Below are positions 33,678 to 42,995 of a stretch of 59,754 nt of DNA, piece by piece. Under the pieces are notes generated by a model, which had not been told where the DNA came from, made no database searches, and was given only the letters and a program-made list of their open reading frames with translations. Every line of letters starts with the position of its first letter. Positions within the stretch are counted from its first letter, which is position 1. Source of the stretch: an uncultured Clostridia bacterium (GTDB taxonomy: Bacteria > Bacillota > Clostridia > Oscillospirales > Acutalibacteraceae); contig CAMVLW010000009.1 in the NCBI GenBank assembly GCA_947168445.1, forward strand, positions 1 to 59,754, written 5' to 3'. The position numbers and the translations under genes were made by a program.

Positions 33678-36044
33678 TTATTCTTTTTCTTTGATTGCGG
33701 CAACCTCGCGCGGAACGGTGGGGTCGTCAATCGGAATCGGCTGACCCTTTTTGACGGGGCGGTTGATAATATCAAGCTTCATTTCATAATCCGCCAGATA
33801 CCGCTGCAGCTCGGTGACGTCCTTGATGGACACTCTGCCGTCGCCGTTGACGTCGGCAACCTTTGTTAACAGCCCGGTGTCGCTGAAATCAGACGGAAGC
33901 CGTGAATCATCCTCGGCGAGAAGCCGCTGCAGGAGCGTTGCGTCGTTAATCGTCACCCTGCCGTTGTTGTTGATGTCGCCGCAGAGGTAGATTTTCGGCT
34001 CCTCTGTCGGGACAGGCTCGGTGGAAGGCTGCTCTGTTGCGGGCTCCTCCGTGGCAGGCTCCGTTGCAGGCTGTTCCGTTACGGGTTCCTCGGTGGCAGG
34101 CTCCGTTGCGGGCTGTTCTGTTGCGGGTTCCCCGGTGGCAGGCTCCGTTGCGGGCTGTTCCGTTACGGGTTCCTCGGTGGCAGGCTCCGTTGCGGGCTGC
34201 TCTGTTGCGGGCTCCCCGGTGGCAGGCTCCGTTGCGGGCTGCTCTGTTGCGGGTTCCTCAGTGGCAGGCTCCGTTGCCGGCTGTTCGGTCGTAGGTTCCT
34301 CGGTGGCAGGCTCCGTTGTCGGAACGGTGACAACAGGCTTGTTGAGAATAAGAAGGGAATTATCCTTCATTGCGTTGAACACAATCTCCTCAAAGCCGTC
34401 CATGCTGATAGCGGAATTGGAGGAGGTGAAGGTATAGATTTCATCACTCGGCTCATAACCCTTGCCCGCTCCGGTCTGAACGGCGTAATAGGTGCCGATC
34501 AGCAGCGGCTTAATCGTAGAGGTAAAGTAGCCGTCCTGTCCTTCCTTGGTCGCAAAGACTTCTTCTCCCGGCGCTTCTCCGATACGCAGCCAGCCGACGC
34601 CGGAGGCATTGGTGAGAATCTGACCGAAATAGCTTTCTGTCTGCTTGCTGCGTTCCGCAGAGCCGACAGGAGCGGCAGCGGCGTCAAGCGCGTCCTGATA
34701 GTCGCCGTAAACGGTGAACCGTGCGCCGAGCAGCGAGTAATTCTCGTTGTTATCGGTCAGCGACGTGTCCTCTGACGCTGCGTGCACACGCAGCGCGGCG
34801 GCGTAATATTCGTTGACGGTATTGGCGACGTAAAAGCGGAGTCCGGCGGAGGTGCGCACCAGATTGTAGTCCGACCAAAAGCTGTCGGCGCTCTTTTTGG
34901 CGTCAATCAGCGGGTAGATTGTTTTGTCGGTGACATAGTTTTTGCCCGCTCCCCACTCGACAGCGTAATAGCTTTTTGTCGCGTCAATCGCCTGCGGCTT
35001 GCGCTTGAAATACTCATGCGCGCCGCCCGCGCTTTCCAGTTCGGCATACAGCGGCACTTCTCCTGTGCGCAGCACGCCGAAGCCGTTGCCGTCGAGGGCG
35101 ATGGTGCCGATATTTTTACTCCACGCGGCGGTGTTGCCGTAATCGGCGGCAGCCGCCTGCGCATCGGCATAGCTTGTGAAAACTCTGAATTTGGTGCCGA
35201 GCAGCGAATAGTTGCCGTTTCCGTTTACGGAAGTGTATTTCGGAACGGTTTTGATGGCAAGCTGGGCGATTTTCGGCGGACGTGCGGGATGATATGCCTT
35301 TAACACATACATCTCAATGGCGGTGCCGCACGGCTCGATACCGGAAATGCGGTTAACGGAGGACAAGCCGTGCTGTGCGCCGGAATGCCAAAATTTGTTG
35401 TCAGAGGGACTGTCGCCGTAGAAAATACCGGCGTGCCAATCCTCGGTTCCGTTAATCCACAAAATGTCGCCTTTTTCGAGCACACCCGAATTCAGCGCGT
35501 CTTGGATACAATTGCTGCCCGGAAAATAATAGCGGTAAATGTCGTTATTTGCCCAGTAGTTCAGATGACCGCTGACAACCGGCAGGCTGTTCAGGGCGGT
35601 TTGCGACGCGCCGCAGCGCTTGCCCGCGTTCACCAGCACATTCCAGACAAAGCCGGTGCAGTTCATGCCGTGGCTGTTATAGGGCGCATAGGACGGCGGA
35701 CGCATGCCGTAGGCGTAGGCTTCGCCGTTGGGCGTGCGGTAGTCGTCGCCGTCAAAGGGCGTGCCGACAAAATAACCGACATAGGGTGTGCCCAGATAAT
35801 AATTGGGATAGGCGCCTGTGTTGTCGTGGTCTTCCAGCCACTTCATATACATGGCGTAGGTAATTTCGGCGGATTCAAGCAGCGTTTGGCTGCCGTAAAC
35901 GGAATAGTTCACGCCCGCCGGCTCCTCTGTCTGCTCCGCTGCCTGTACCGTTGGCTGCGCGTAGCCCGCGATTGCGGTCATGCTCAAAAGCAGCAGAAAC
36001 GACAGCAAAACAGAAACGCTCTGTCTGATTCTTTTTCTTCTCAT
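33678..36044 (-). CDS. Secreted NlpC/P60-like protein with type I dockerin
   Basis: The 788-residue protein has a signal peptide (residues ~7-35). A cysteine-hydrolase-like domain follows, with candidate nucleophile Cys129 in HGMNCTGFVWNVL and His204 in EDWHAGIFYGD. Two related beta-rich modules each start NYSLLG(T/A)(K/R)F (about residues 275-370 and 428-530). A Thr-Glu-Pro linker (~577-683) has six 14-residue TEQPATEPAT(E/G)EP units. A type I dockerin closes it (from residue 688): CGDINNNGRVTINDATLLQRLL and VADVNGDGRVSIKDVTELQRYL, each with a calcium loop. Dockerins bind cohesins on scaffoldins. I infer a cell-wall or surface-protein hydrolase attached to a cellulosome-like complex; the enzyme assignment is tentative. 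Confidence 0.8.
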   Translation of the reverse strand: MRRKRIRQSVSVLLSFLLLLSMTAIAGYAQPTVQAAEQTEEPAGVNYSVYGSQTLLESAEITYAMYMKWLEDHDNTGAYPNYYLGTPYVGYFVGTPFDGDDYRTPNGEAYAYGMRPPSYAPYNSHGMNCTGFVWNVLVNAGKRCGASQTALNSLPVVSGHLNYWANNDIYRYYFPGSNCIQDALNSGVLEKGDILWINGTEDWHAGIFYGDSPSDNKFWHSGAQHGLSSVNRISGIEPCGTAIEMYVLKAYHPARPPKIAQLAIKTVPKYTSVNGNGNYSLLGTKFRVFTSYADAQAAAADYGNTAAWSKNIGTIALDGNGFGVLRTGEVPLYAELESAGGAHEYFKRKPQAIDATKSYYAVEWGAGKNYVTDKTIYPLIDAKKSADSFWSDYNLVRTSAGLRFYVANTVNEYYAAALRVHAASEDTSLTDNNENYSLLGARFTVYGDYQDALDAAAAPVGSAERSKQTESYFGQILTNASGVGWLRIGEAPGEEVFATKEGQDGYFTSTIKPLLIGTYYAVQTGAGKGYEPSDEIYTFTSSNSAISMDGFEEIVFNAMKDNSLLILNKPVVTVPTTEPATEEPTTEQPATEPATEEPATEQPATEPATGEPATEQPATEPATEEPVTEQPATEPATGEPATEQPATEPATEEPVTEQPATEPATEEPATEQPSTEPVPTEEPKIYLCGDINNNGRVTINDATLLQRLLAEDDSRLPSDFSDTGLLTKVADVNGDGRVSIKDVTELQRYLADYEMKLDIINRPVKKGQPIPIDDPTVPREVAAIKEKE
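34018..34335. repeat. In-gene 42-bp tandem repeats coding the TEP linker
   Basis: A 42-bp unit coding TEQPATEPATEEPA is repeated six times with alternating Glu/Gly and Ala/Val changes and degenerate units at both ends. In-frame repeats like this expand and contract readily, so linker length probably varies between strains. The opposite strand is also open here, only because of the repeat composition. Confidence 0.85.
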
Positions 36045-36073
36045 ACTCTTCCCCTTCCGTATTGATACACTCT

Positions 36074-36102
36074 ATCATACTGTAAAATCCTGCAAATTGC
36101 AA
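36074..36102 (-). promoter_or_regulatory. Promoter of the dockerin gene
   Basis: On the minus strand: TTGCAA (36097-36102), 17-bp spacer, TATGAT (36074-36079), about 30 bp before the start codon, which follows GGAAGGGG. Confidence 0.55.
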
Positions 36103-36121
36103 TGTGCTTTTTTGACAAAAT

Positions 36122-39100
36122 TTATACCGCAATGCAGTCGTTGAGCGCCACCGAGCAGATAATGCACTCGCTGACCTCACATTCAAGCGAGCGGCTCATT
36201 GCCTCGCGGTAAAGCTGCAGCTGCTTTTGATAGAGGGTGACAAGCTTTTGCAAATCGCGCACCCTGTCGGTTTTGTAATCGACAATCACCAGCCTGCCGT
36301 TTTCCATGAACGCCAAGTCCACAGCGCCCTGCATGACGATTTCTTCCGCTTCAGTCGCGCTGTCGTCAAACACCAGCGAAGCGGGAATTTTGACGGTGAA
36401 CTGCTCCTCGCGGTAGATTTCGTCGGAGGCGGTTACGCGGTCGAACAGGCGGGAATGAAGCAGCCCGGAAAGACCGTTTTTATCAATGAGCGCCGCCTGT
36501 TGGGTGCTGAGAAGCCCATCCTGCTGCAAGCGGTCAATTTCCGCTGTGATGTCGGCTCTGGCGGCGGCAAAATCGCAGTATTGCAAAAACAGGTGGTGGG
36601 CGGTGCCGCGTTCAACAGCGGTGGAATTGTTGTCGCTGAGAAAGCGCGGCTTGACAATGATTTTTTCAAAATAATCGCCGCTTTGACTGTGGGTAATCTG
36701 CGACGCGCTGACCTTTTGGGGCAGCTTGGTTGCCGCCGCGTTGGGATAGGTATAAGTGAGGTTTTCGCGCAGAATTGCGGCGTAGTCGGTGTCGGTGAGC
36801 GTTTTTTTCGGCTGCGTTTCCGTTTCTTCCTCCTGCTTTGGAGAGGAAAGCAGCCCGTCCTTGGCGGTCAGCTTGCGGAATTTCCAAGAAGGATACGGCT
36901 CACGCAGAGTGATTTGCTCCGCGCCGCCGAGCATTTCCCTGCGCGAGGACGGATTGGCAAGGGCGCAGAGGGTCAGCCAGTCGAGCTCGCTGTTGGCGCT
37001 GACGACGGTGAACGGGTCGATGATGTGACCGAACATCAGCTGTGAAGCCATTTTTCGGATATATGTATCGACGTCCTTCTTCGCCGCCACAATCATCAGC
37101 TTTTCGCGCGCGCGGGTCAGGGCGACATACAGCACGCGCAGCTCCTCGGCAAGCTTGTCGCGCTCGATTTCAATGCGAACCGCCAGCCGCGGCAGGGTGT
37201 CGTAACGCAAAACGCCTTCCTTGCGGCGGATGCCGAGACCCGCGTTGCTGTCAATCAAAATGTCGTCGCCGAGGTCGCGCTTGTAAAATTCCTTGCCGCT
37301 GCCCGCCAAAAAGCAAAACGGATATTCCAGTCCCTTCGACTTGTGGATACTGAGCACGCGCACGCCGTTGAGCGCGCTCGCGTTGCTGCCGGCGGCTGCG
37401 GGCAGATTGATTCTGCTGTCAATCACGCGGTCAATGTAAAAGACAAAATCAGAGAGGTTTTTGCCGCCGCCCGCCTCAAAGTCACGCGCATAGCGGCGGA
37501 CAAGGTTTAGACTTTGCAGCGGAGCGTCGCCGCTGTTCAGGGCGCAGGTAATCGCGCCGAGCGAGCTGATTTCAAGCACCTTGCCGATTAAGTCGTCAAC
37601 GGTGGAAACATAGGAAACAGAGCGCAGCGCCGCAAGCTGAGAAAGAAATTCCGCCGTTTTTCGGCTCTGCTTTTGATAGGCGCGCAGGGCGCTGTAAAGG
37701 CTTGTGCAGCGGTTTCCGGCGCGGATTTGCGCGAGTTCGTCGGGCGTGAAGCCGAAAATGGGGCTGCACAGCACCGAAAGCAGCGGAATATCAAGCGCGG
37801 GATTGTCGATAATGCGGAGGAAATTGAGCAAAATCTTGACCTCAAGCGTTTCAAACGCGCTCTCCTTTTCCTCGCAATAGGCGGGAATTCCGCAGTCGAG
37901 CAGGGTGCGCACCACCAGCGGCGCGTCGCCCTTGGCACGCAGCATGACCGCAAAATCGCCGTACTCCGGCGGGCGGGTGATTTTTTTCTTTGTCACGGGA
38001 AAGCCGGAGGCCATGATTTCGCTGATCCGGCGGGCAATGCAGCGCGCTTCCGTCACAGCGCTTTCCTCTCCCTCAAACTCGTTTTTTTCAATTAAGAGCA
38101 ACTCGGTTTCACAGCCGCTCTGCGCCGCGTATTCGGCGCCGACGTTGAGGAATTCGTCGCGCGTGTAATCCATGCGCGCGGTTTCTTTATTCATGAGCCG
38201 CGAGAAGATGAAATTGACGGTGTCGCACACCTCTTTGCGGCTTCTAAAATTCTTGTCAAGAATTATCGTGGCGGGATATACGGGATTTTCACGGTTAAAG
38301 CGCGGATAACTCTCCTTTCTGCCGACAAAAATCTGCGGCTTTGCCTGACGGAAGCCGTAGATGCACTGCTTGACGTCACCGACGGTAAACAGGTTGTTTT
38401 CGTCGGTGGAAACGCAGTTGAAAATCAGGTTTTGCACATCGTTGACGTCCTGATACTCGTCCACAATCACCGCGTCAAAGCGGGAGGAAATTTCATAACC
38501 CTGCGCGGTTTTGCGCCAGCCGCCGTCCTCCGACGGCTCCGCAAGCAGGCGCACGGCGAGCAGCTCGGTGTCGGAAAAGGTGAGCACGTTCTTGCCGCGC
38601 TTCAGCGAATTGAGTTCGGTGATGTAGCGGCGGGTGAGGTCGAACAGCACGCCGACCAGTTCCTGCAATTCGCCGAATTCGTTTCGCGCCTGCTGTTCGG
38701 TGCGGCAAAAATATTTTTTGAGCCGTTCCATTGTCTTTTTTACGTTGTCGCGGTTTGCCGCCACCGCGCATTTACAGGGATCCTCCTTGTAACCGCGCGG
38801 CGTGCTCAGGGTTCTGGGCGCAAAGGCGTGAACCGTTTCGGCCATCTTGTCCCAGCTGTCGCCGAGCAGCGCCTGCTGCAAAAGCTGAAAATAGGCGAGG
38901 TCGTCCTCGATAACGGGCGTCAGCTTGTCACGCAGCTTTTCGTCCGCGTCCGCAAGCAGCTTGAGCGAGTTTTCGCACAGATTGATTGCGTGAGATACGG
39001 CGGGATTGGCATAATCGACAATGATTTTCCCCCAGAGCGAATTGGCGACGTTGCGCTCGCCGTAGCCCCGGTACATTTCGTCGAGCCACTGCTCCGGGAA

Positions 39101-39658
39101 CGGCTGGGTTTCCAAAAAGCCGTGGACCGCCAAAACGGTTTGGCGGAGGTTTGCGTCGCCGTTTTTGCCGGAAAAGGCGTCGAGCAGCTTTTGAAACGCC
39201 TGATTGTCAGCGTTGTAGTAGGCTTCAAGCGCTGCGTCCAGCGCCGCTGCTTTCATCAGTTCCAGCTCGCTTTCCTCGGCAATGCGGTAATCGGACGACA
39301 CGTCAAGCGTGTGAAAATACTCCTTGACCAAATCGCCGCAAAAGCTGTCGATTGTGCAGATGGTCGCGGTGTAGAGCAGCTTGCTCTGCCGCAAAAGCTG
39401 CGGGTTGAAGGGGTCTTTGTCGAGCAGCTCTCCCAGCGCCTTTGAAATGCGCTGCTTCATTTCCGCCGCCGCGTCGCGGGTGAAGGTAACGACCAGCAGC
39501 CTGTCCGCGTCAACGGGATGGGTAGGCGAGGTAATCATGCGAATCACGCGCTCCACCAGCACGGCGGTTTTGCCGGAGCCCGCCGCGGCGGAAACCAGCA
39601 CAGAGCCGTCTCTTGCTTCAATTGCGTCAATTTGCTCCGGCGTCCAGTTTGTAGCCAT
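36122..39658 (-). CDS. addA: ATP-dependent helicase/nuclease subunit A
   Basis: The 1178-residue UvrD-like helicase-nuclease has Walker A SAAAGSGKTAVLVERV near residue 25, IVDEYQDVNDVQNLIF (motif II), LDKNFRSRKEVCD and VLSIHKSKGLEYPFCFL. A carboxy-terminal PD-(D/E)XK nuclease carries GAVDLAFMENGRLVIVDYKTDR. With AddB it resects double-strand breaks for RecA loading. The ATG overlaps the addB stop by one base (TAATG). Confidence 0.96.
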   Translation of the reverse strand: MATNWTPEQIDAIEARDGSVLVSAAAGSGKTAVLVERVIRMITSPTHPVDADRLLVVTFTRDAAAEMKQRISKALGELLDKDPFNPQLLRQSKLLYTATICTIDSFCGDLVKEYFHTLDVSSDYRIAEESELELMKAAALDAALEAYYNADNQAFQKLLDAFSGKNGDANLRQTVLAVHGFLETQPFPEQWLDEMYRGYGERNVANSLWGKIIVDYANPAVSHAINLCENSLKLLADADEKLRDKLTPVIEDDLAYFQLLQQALLGDSWDKMAETVHAFAPRTLSTPRGYKEDPCKCAVAANRDNVKKTMERLKKYFCRTEQQARNEFGELQELVGVLFDLTRRYITELNSLKRGKNVLTFSDTELLAVRLLAEPSEDGGWRKTAQGYEISSRFDAVIVDEYQDVNDVQNLIFNCVSTDENNLFTVGDVKQCIYGFRQAKPQIFVGRKESYPRFNRENPVYPATIILDKNFRSRKEVCDTVNFIFSRLMNKETARMDYTRDEFLNVGAEYAAQSGCETELLLIEKNEFEGEESAVTEARCIARRISEIMASGFPVTKKKITRPPEYGDFAVMLRAKGDAPLVVRTLLDCGIPAYCEEKESAFETLEVKILLNFLRIIDNPALDIPLLSVLCSPIFGFTPDELAQIRAGNRCTSLYSALRAYQKQSRKTAEFLSQLAALRSVSYVSTVDDLIGKVLEISSLGAITCALNSGDAPLQSLNLVRRYARDFEAGGGKNLSDFVFYIDRVIDSRINLPAAAGSNASALNGVRVLSIHKSKGLEYPFCFLAGSGKEFYKRDLGDDILIDSNAGLGIRRKEGVLRYDTLPRLAVRIEIERDKLAEELRVLYVALTRAREKLMIVAAKKDVDTYIRKMASQLMFGHIIDPFTVVSANSELDWLTLCALANPSSRREMLGGAEQITLREPYPSWKFRKLTAKDGLLSSPKQEEETETQPKKTLTDTDYAAILRENLTYTYPNAAATKLPQKVSASQITHSQSGDYFEKIIVKPRFLSDNNSTAVERGTAHHLFLQYCDFAAARADITAEIDRLQQDGLLSTQQAALIDKNGLSGLLHSRLFDRVTASDEIYREEQFTVKIPASLVFDDSATEAEEIVMQGAVDLAFMENGRLVIVDYKTDRVRDLQKLVTLYQKQLQLYREAMSRSLECEVSECIICSVALNDCIAV

Positions 39659-42600
39659 TAATCCTCACCTCCGTCATTGCCGAGTTCTTCAAACACCCTG
39701 TCGTTATCCAGCTTAAAGACCGTCACCGGCTCGCCGCGGCGATAGCCGCACACGCTGTCATAGGGACAGTATTCGCAGGCGTCCGCCGCGCCTTTGAGCG
39801 GAATTGCCTGCACGTCGCCGTCAAAGAGCTTTTCGCCCATTTGCGCCACGGTGTCGCGCAGCTTTTCAAAAATCTTGCCGAACTGCGCAAGCGTGGCAAG
39901 GCTGTCGCTTTTCGCGGGGCTGCCGCCGCTGATTTTGACAGGGATATATTTTGCGTTTTCGGTCTTGTCCATGCCCTTAATCACACGCACGTCGTCGAGC
40001 AGCAGTCCGTTCATCTGAAATTTCTTGTCAATTTTATCCTTGATTTTTTCATCTGTCAGCCCGTCCGCCTGAATGTTCGGCACCACGGCGGGCATGTAGA
40101 GAATTCCCGCGGGCGTCATTTCGCCGTACCGCGCCTTGCCCTCGGATTGAATGGAGCAGAGGTACATCAGCATTTGCAGGTTCAAGCCAAAGAGAATGTC
40201 CGAAAGGCGGAAGGTTTTTTCGCCGGTTTTGTAGTCGATAATGCGCAAAAAGGTTTCGTTTTCGGCTTTCATTACGTCCACGCGGTCAACGCTGCCGCAC
40301 ACGGCGATGTTTTGACCGCCCGGCAGCTGCACGGTGTAGGACGGAATGTCAGCGCCGATTTTAAGCTCGCAGTCGGCAACCTCAAAGTCGCTTTGGCACA
40401 GCTCGGTGATGATGTGCGTCACCATCAGCAGAAGATTGGAGCAGAGCACGTCCAAACGGTAGAGAAAGGACTTCTGCTTTGTTTCGCTGCCGCCGAGATA
40501 GCCTTCCAGATAAGCGGAAACCGCGCTGCGGATAAAGTCGCGGACGGCTTGCTCGGAAAGCGCTGAATATTCCTTTTTAGAATATTTCGTAAAAAATTGT
40601 TCGAGTATGTAATGCACCAGCGTGCCGTATTCCATCGGGTTGATTTCCGCCTTGCGGCGTTCGCGGACATGCAGACCGTAGTTGCAGAAATAGGAAAAGC
40701 GGCACAGGCTGAATTTTTCCACCTGAGAGGCGGAGATTGTGAGGTTTTCTCCGAAAAGCAGCCGCGCGTTTTCGGGGTGCTCAATGCGGAACGGCTCTCT
40801 GTTGACCGCCCGCTGCACCGCCGCGCTTCCCGACTGATAGCGTGCGTTTTCCGCAAAGAAATCTCGCAGACCGCGCAGTTCCCCGCTTTCCGCGGAGAGC
40901 GAGCGGGCGTATTCCTCAAAGGCGGGCGTGAGCGCGAGCATGGCGTCCGCACGGTCGTCATAGTCCTGCCTGCTGCGGATGGGAAGCCTTGGAAAAATCT
41001 TGTGAAGTTCCGTAAAAATAACGGATTTTTCGTTTTTGCCGCCCTCAAAATTCAGCGCCGGGTAGCTTGCGAACAGCAGGTGCGAGGGCGCGGTAACGGC
41101 GCTGTATGCCAGAAAGGTTTCGAGATTGGCGAGATAGGAAAAGTCGTCACTGATGTTGATTTCGTTGAGCAAAAGCTGCTTGATTTCATAGCTTGAAAAC
41201 AGCCCGGACGAATGGGGCACCGCGGGAAATTCGCCGTCGGTGCAGCCGATCAAAAACGCCGCCTTTTGCCCGCCGAGCCGCACGCGCTGGGCGGTGGTGA
41301 CGGTCACGCAGTCGAGGGTTTGGGGAATCTGTGAAAATTCGATATTAGAAATTTGAATCGACATCAGCTCAAAATACCGCTCGGCGGACAACACCTGCTC
41401 CCCCACCGCCGCGACGGTTTTGTCGAGCGCGTTCATCAGCAGTCCCCAGACGCGGATTTGCTCGGCGCCCAAGCCCTTTTCCTGCGCTTCGAGCACGTCG
41501 TAAAGCTTGCGCAGCGCGTCCGGCGCATTAAGGGTTTCGAGCAGGCGGTAAAGTTCTTCGGTAACGGTTTTCGCGTTTTGTCCTTTGAGGGCTTCACGAA
41601 AGGCAAGCAGCGGCTCTGTCACCGCTTTGCGGACAGCCTCTACCCTTTCGAGCGCCTTTTCGTCGGCAGGCTTGAATTTCTCCGCATAGCCGCGCGGATT
41701 GAGCGTGAACGGCTCACACAGCCGCTTGCCGCTGATGTTCCAGACATAGAGATAATTCTCAAACGCGGCAATGTCGGACTCGCTGTGCACGGTCAGTCCG
41801 GTTTTGAGCAGCGAGAGCAAATCCTCGCGCTGAAAGCCGTCGGTGATCAGGCGGAAAATGCTGTTGACTAGCCGCACGGCGGGCTTGACGTTGATGTCGC
41901 GCTGCATGTCCATAAAGTACGGAATGTCGTATTTTTCAAGGGTCACGTCGAGAATGCCGCGGTAGTTTTTCAAATCGCGGCAAATTACGGTAATGTCGTT
42001 ATAGCGCATGCCATGCTTCATGACAAGTTCTTTGACGCGCCGCGCGACAAACTCACACTCGTCGTAAAGGTCGCCGCCGCGGTAGAGCGTGATATTTTCG
42101 GGGATTTTGTCCGATTGATTTGCGCCCCGGCGGAACACGCCGCGCTCTAAGAACGCAAGCTCGCCGTTGGAAAAGCGCAGCGGCCGAGAAAGCTTGACAG
42201 GCGCTTTGATGTCCACAAAATCGCGCTTGGCAAGCGCCTTTAGCTGCTCATAGGTAGCGTTTGAAACCTGAAACACCGCCTCGTTTTTATCGCCGTCGGG
42301 GTCGAGTGTCAGGGCGACGTTGACCTCGCGGCAGCGGGAAAGCAAAACGCGGATGATTTCAAGCTGTGCGGCGGTGAAGCCGGAAAACGAATCAATGTAT
42401 AACACCTGATTGCGAAACAGGTTATCATTCTCTAAAAGAATATTTTTCAGCCTGTCGAGGTTGTCGAGCGGGTCGATATAGCTTTGCGAGAGCAGCGCGT
42501 CGAAGGCGTCGAGCACCAGAGCGGTTTCCTGCAATTTGGCGCGGAGGGTTTCGTCCTCAATACGCTGCGCCGCGTCGCGGAGCATGTCGGTAGTGACGCC

Positions 42601-42987
42601 GCTCTTTTTGCACTCGGACAGCACGCCGAGCAGCATTTCCGTCACGCCGCGTTTGCGCTTGGTTTTCAGCAGGGTCAGCTTTTCGCTGAGCTGCTCCAGC
42701 GCGATATTCATCAGCACTGCGCGGGTACCGTTGTCAATCACGTTTTGCGGCACGCTGCGCGTTTTTTGAAACACATGGCGGCACATGCCGTCAAAACCGA
42801 ACACGGTGACGCGCTTGCATAGTTTTGCGCCGAGCAGGTTCAAGAACGCCTTTTCTGTTTCAAAGGAGCTTTGGTCGGGCACGAGCATGAGAACCTCCTG
42901 CTCGCCCGCAAGCACCTGCTCTTTGATTTTTTGATAGATGGCGGCGGTTTTTCCCGTGCCGCCGGAACCGAGAATAAATCTAAGCAT
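39658..42987 (-). CDS. addB: ATP-dependent nuclease subunit B
   Basis: The 1109-residue partner of AddA has an amino-terminal Walker A GSGGTGKTAAIY, an inactivated-helicase-like body, and a nuclease domain with RIIDYKTGEKTFRLSD. Cysteines of the iron-sulphur staple are in LCRFSYFCNYG and near the end in CEYCPYDSVCGYRRG. It starts 8 bp after ygiQ, so ygiQ, addB and addA form one transcription unit. Confidence 0.95.
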   Translation of the reverse strand: MLRFILGSGGTGKTAAIYQKIKEQVLAGEQEVLMLVPDQSSFETEKAFLNLLGAKLCKRVTVFGFDGMCRHVFQKTRSVPQNVIDNGTRAVLMNIALEQLSEKLTLLKTKRKRGVTEMLLGVLSECKKSGVTTDMLRDAAQRIEDETLRAKLQETALVLDAFDALLSQSYIDPLDNLDRLKNILLENDNLFRNQVLYIDSFSGFTAAQLEIIRVLLSRCREVNVALTLDPDGDKNEAVFQVSNATYEQLKALAKRDFVDIKAPVKLSRPLRFSNGELAFLERGVFRRGANQSDKIPENITLYRGGDLYDECEFVARRVKELVMKHGMRYNDITVICRDLKNYRGILDVTLEKYDIPYFMDMQRDINVKPAVRLVNSIFRLITDGFQREDLLSLLKTGLTVHSESDIAAFENYLYVWNISGKRLCEPFTLNPRGYAEKFKPADEKALERVEAVRKAVTEPLLAFREALKGQNAKTVTEELYRLLETLNAPDALRKLYDVLEAQEKGLGAEQIRVWGLLMNALDKTVAAVGEQVLSAERYFELMSIQISNIEFSQIPQTLDCVTVTTAQRVRLGGQKAAFLIGCTDGEFPAVPHSSGLFSSYEIKQLLLNEINISDDFSYLANLETFLAYSAVTAPSHLLFASYPALNFEGGKNEKSVIFTELHKIFPRLPIRSRQDYDDRADAMLALTPAFEEYARSLSAESGELRGLRDFFAENARYQSGSAAVQRAVNREPFRIEHPENARLLFGENLTISASQVEKFSLCRFSYFCNYGLHVRERRKAEINPMEYGTLVHYILEQFFTKYSKKEYSALSEQAVRDFIRSAVSAYLEGYLGGSETKQKSFLYRLDVLCSNLLLMVTHIITELCQSDFEVADCELKIGADIPSYTVQLPGGQNIAVCGSVDRVDVMKAENETFLRIIDYKTGEKTFRLSDILFGLNLQMLMYLCSIQSEGKARYGEMTPAGILYMPAVVPNIQADGLTDEKIKDKIDKKFQMNGLLLDDVRVIKGMDKTENAKYIPVKISGGSPAKSDSLATLAQFGKIFEKLRDTVAQMGEKLFDGDVQAIPLKGAADACEYCPYDSVCGYRRGEPVTVFKLDNDRVFEELGNDGGED

Positions 42988-42995
42988 AATTTACC

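Noticed and set aside
34021-34437. A repetitive 138-codon frame (GSVAGCSV repeats) opposite the dockerin gene
   Set aside because: It is the reverse strand of the TEP-coding tandem repeats; the minus-strand protein has a signal peptide and recognisable domains.
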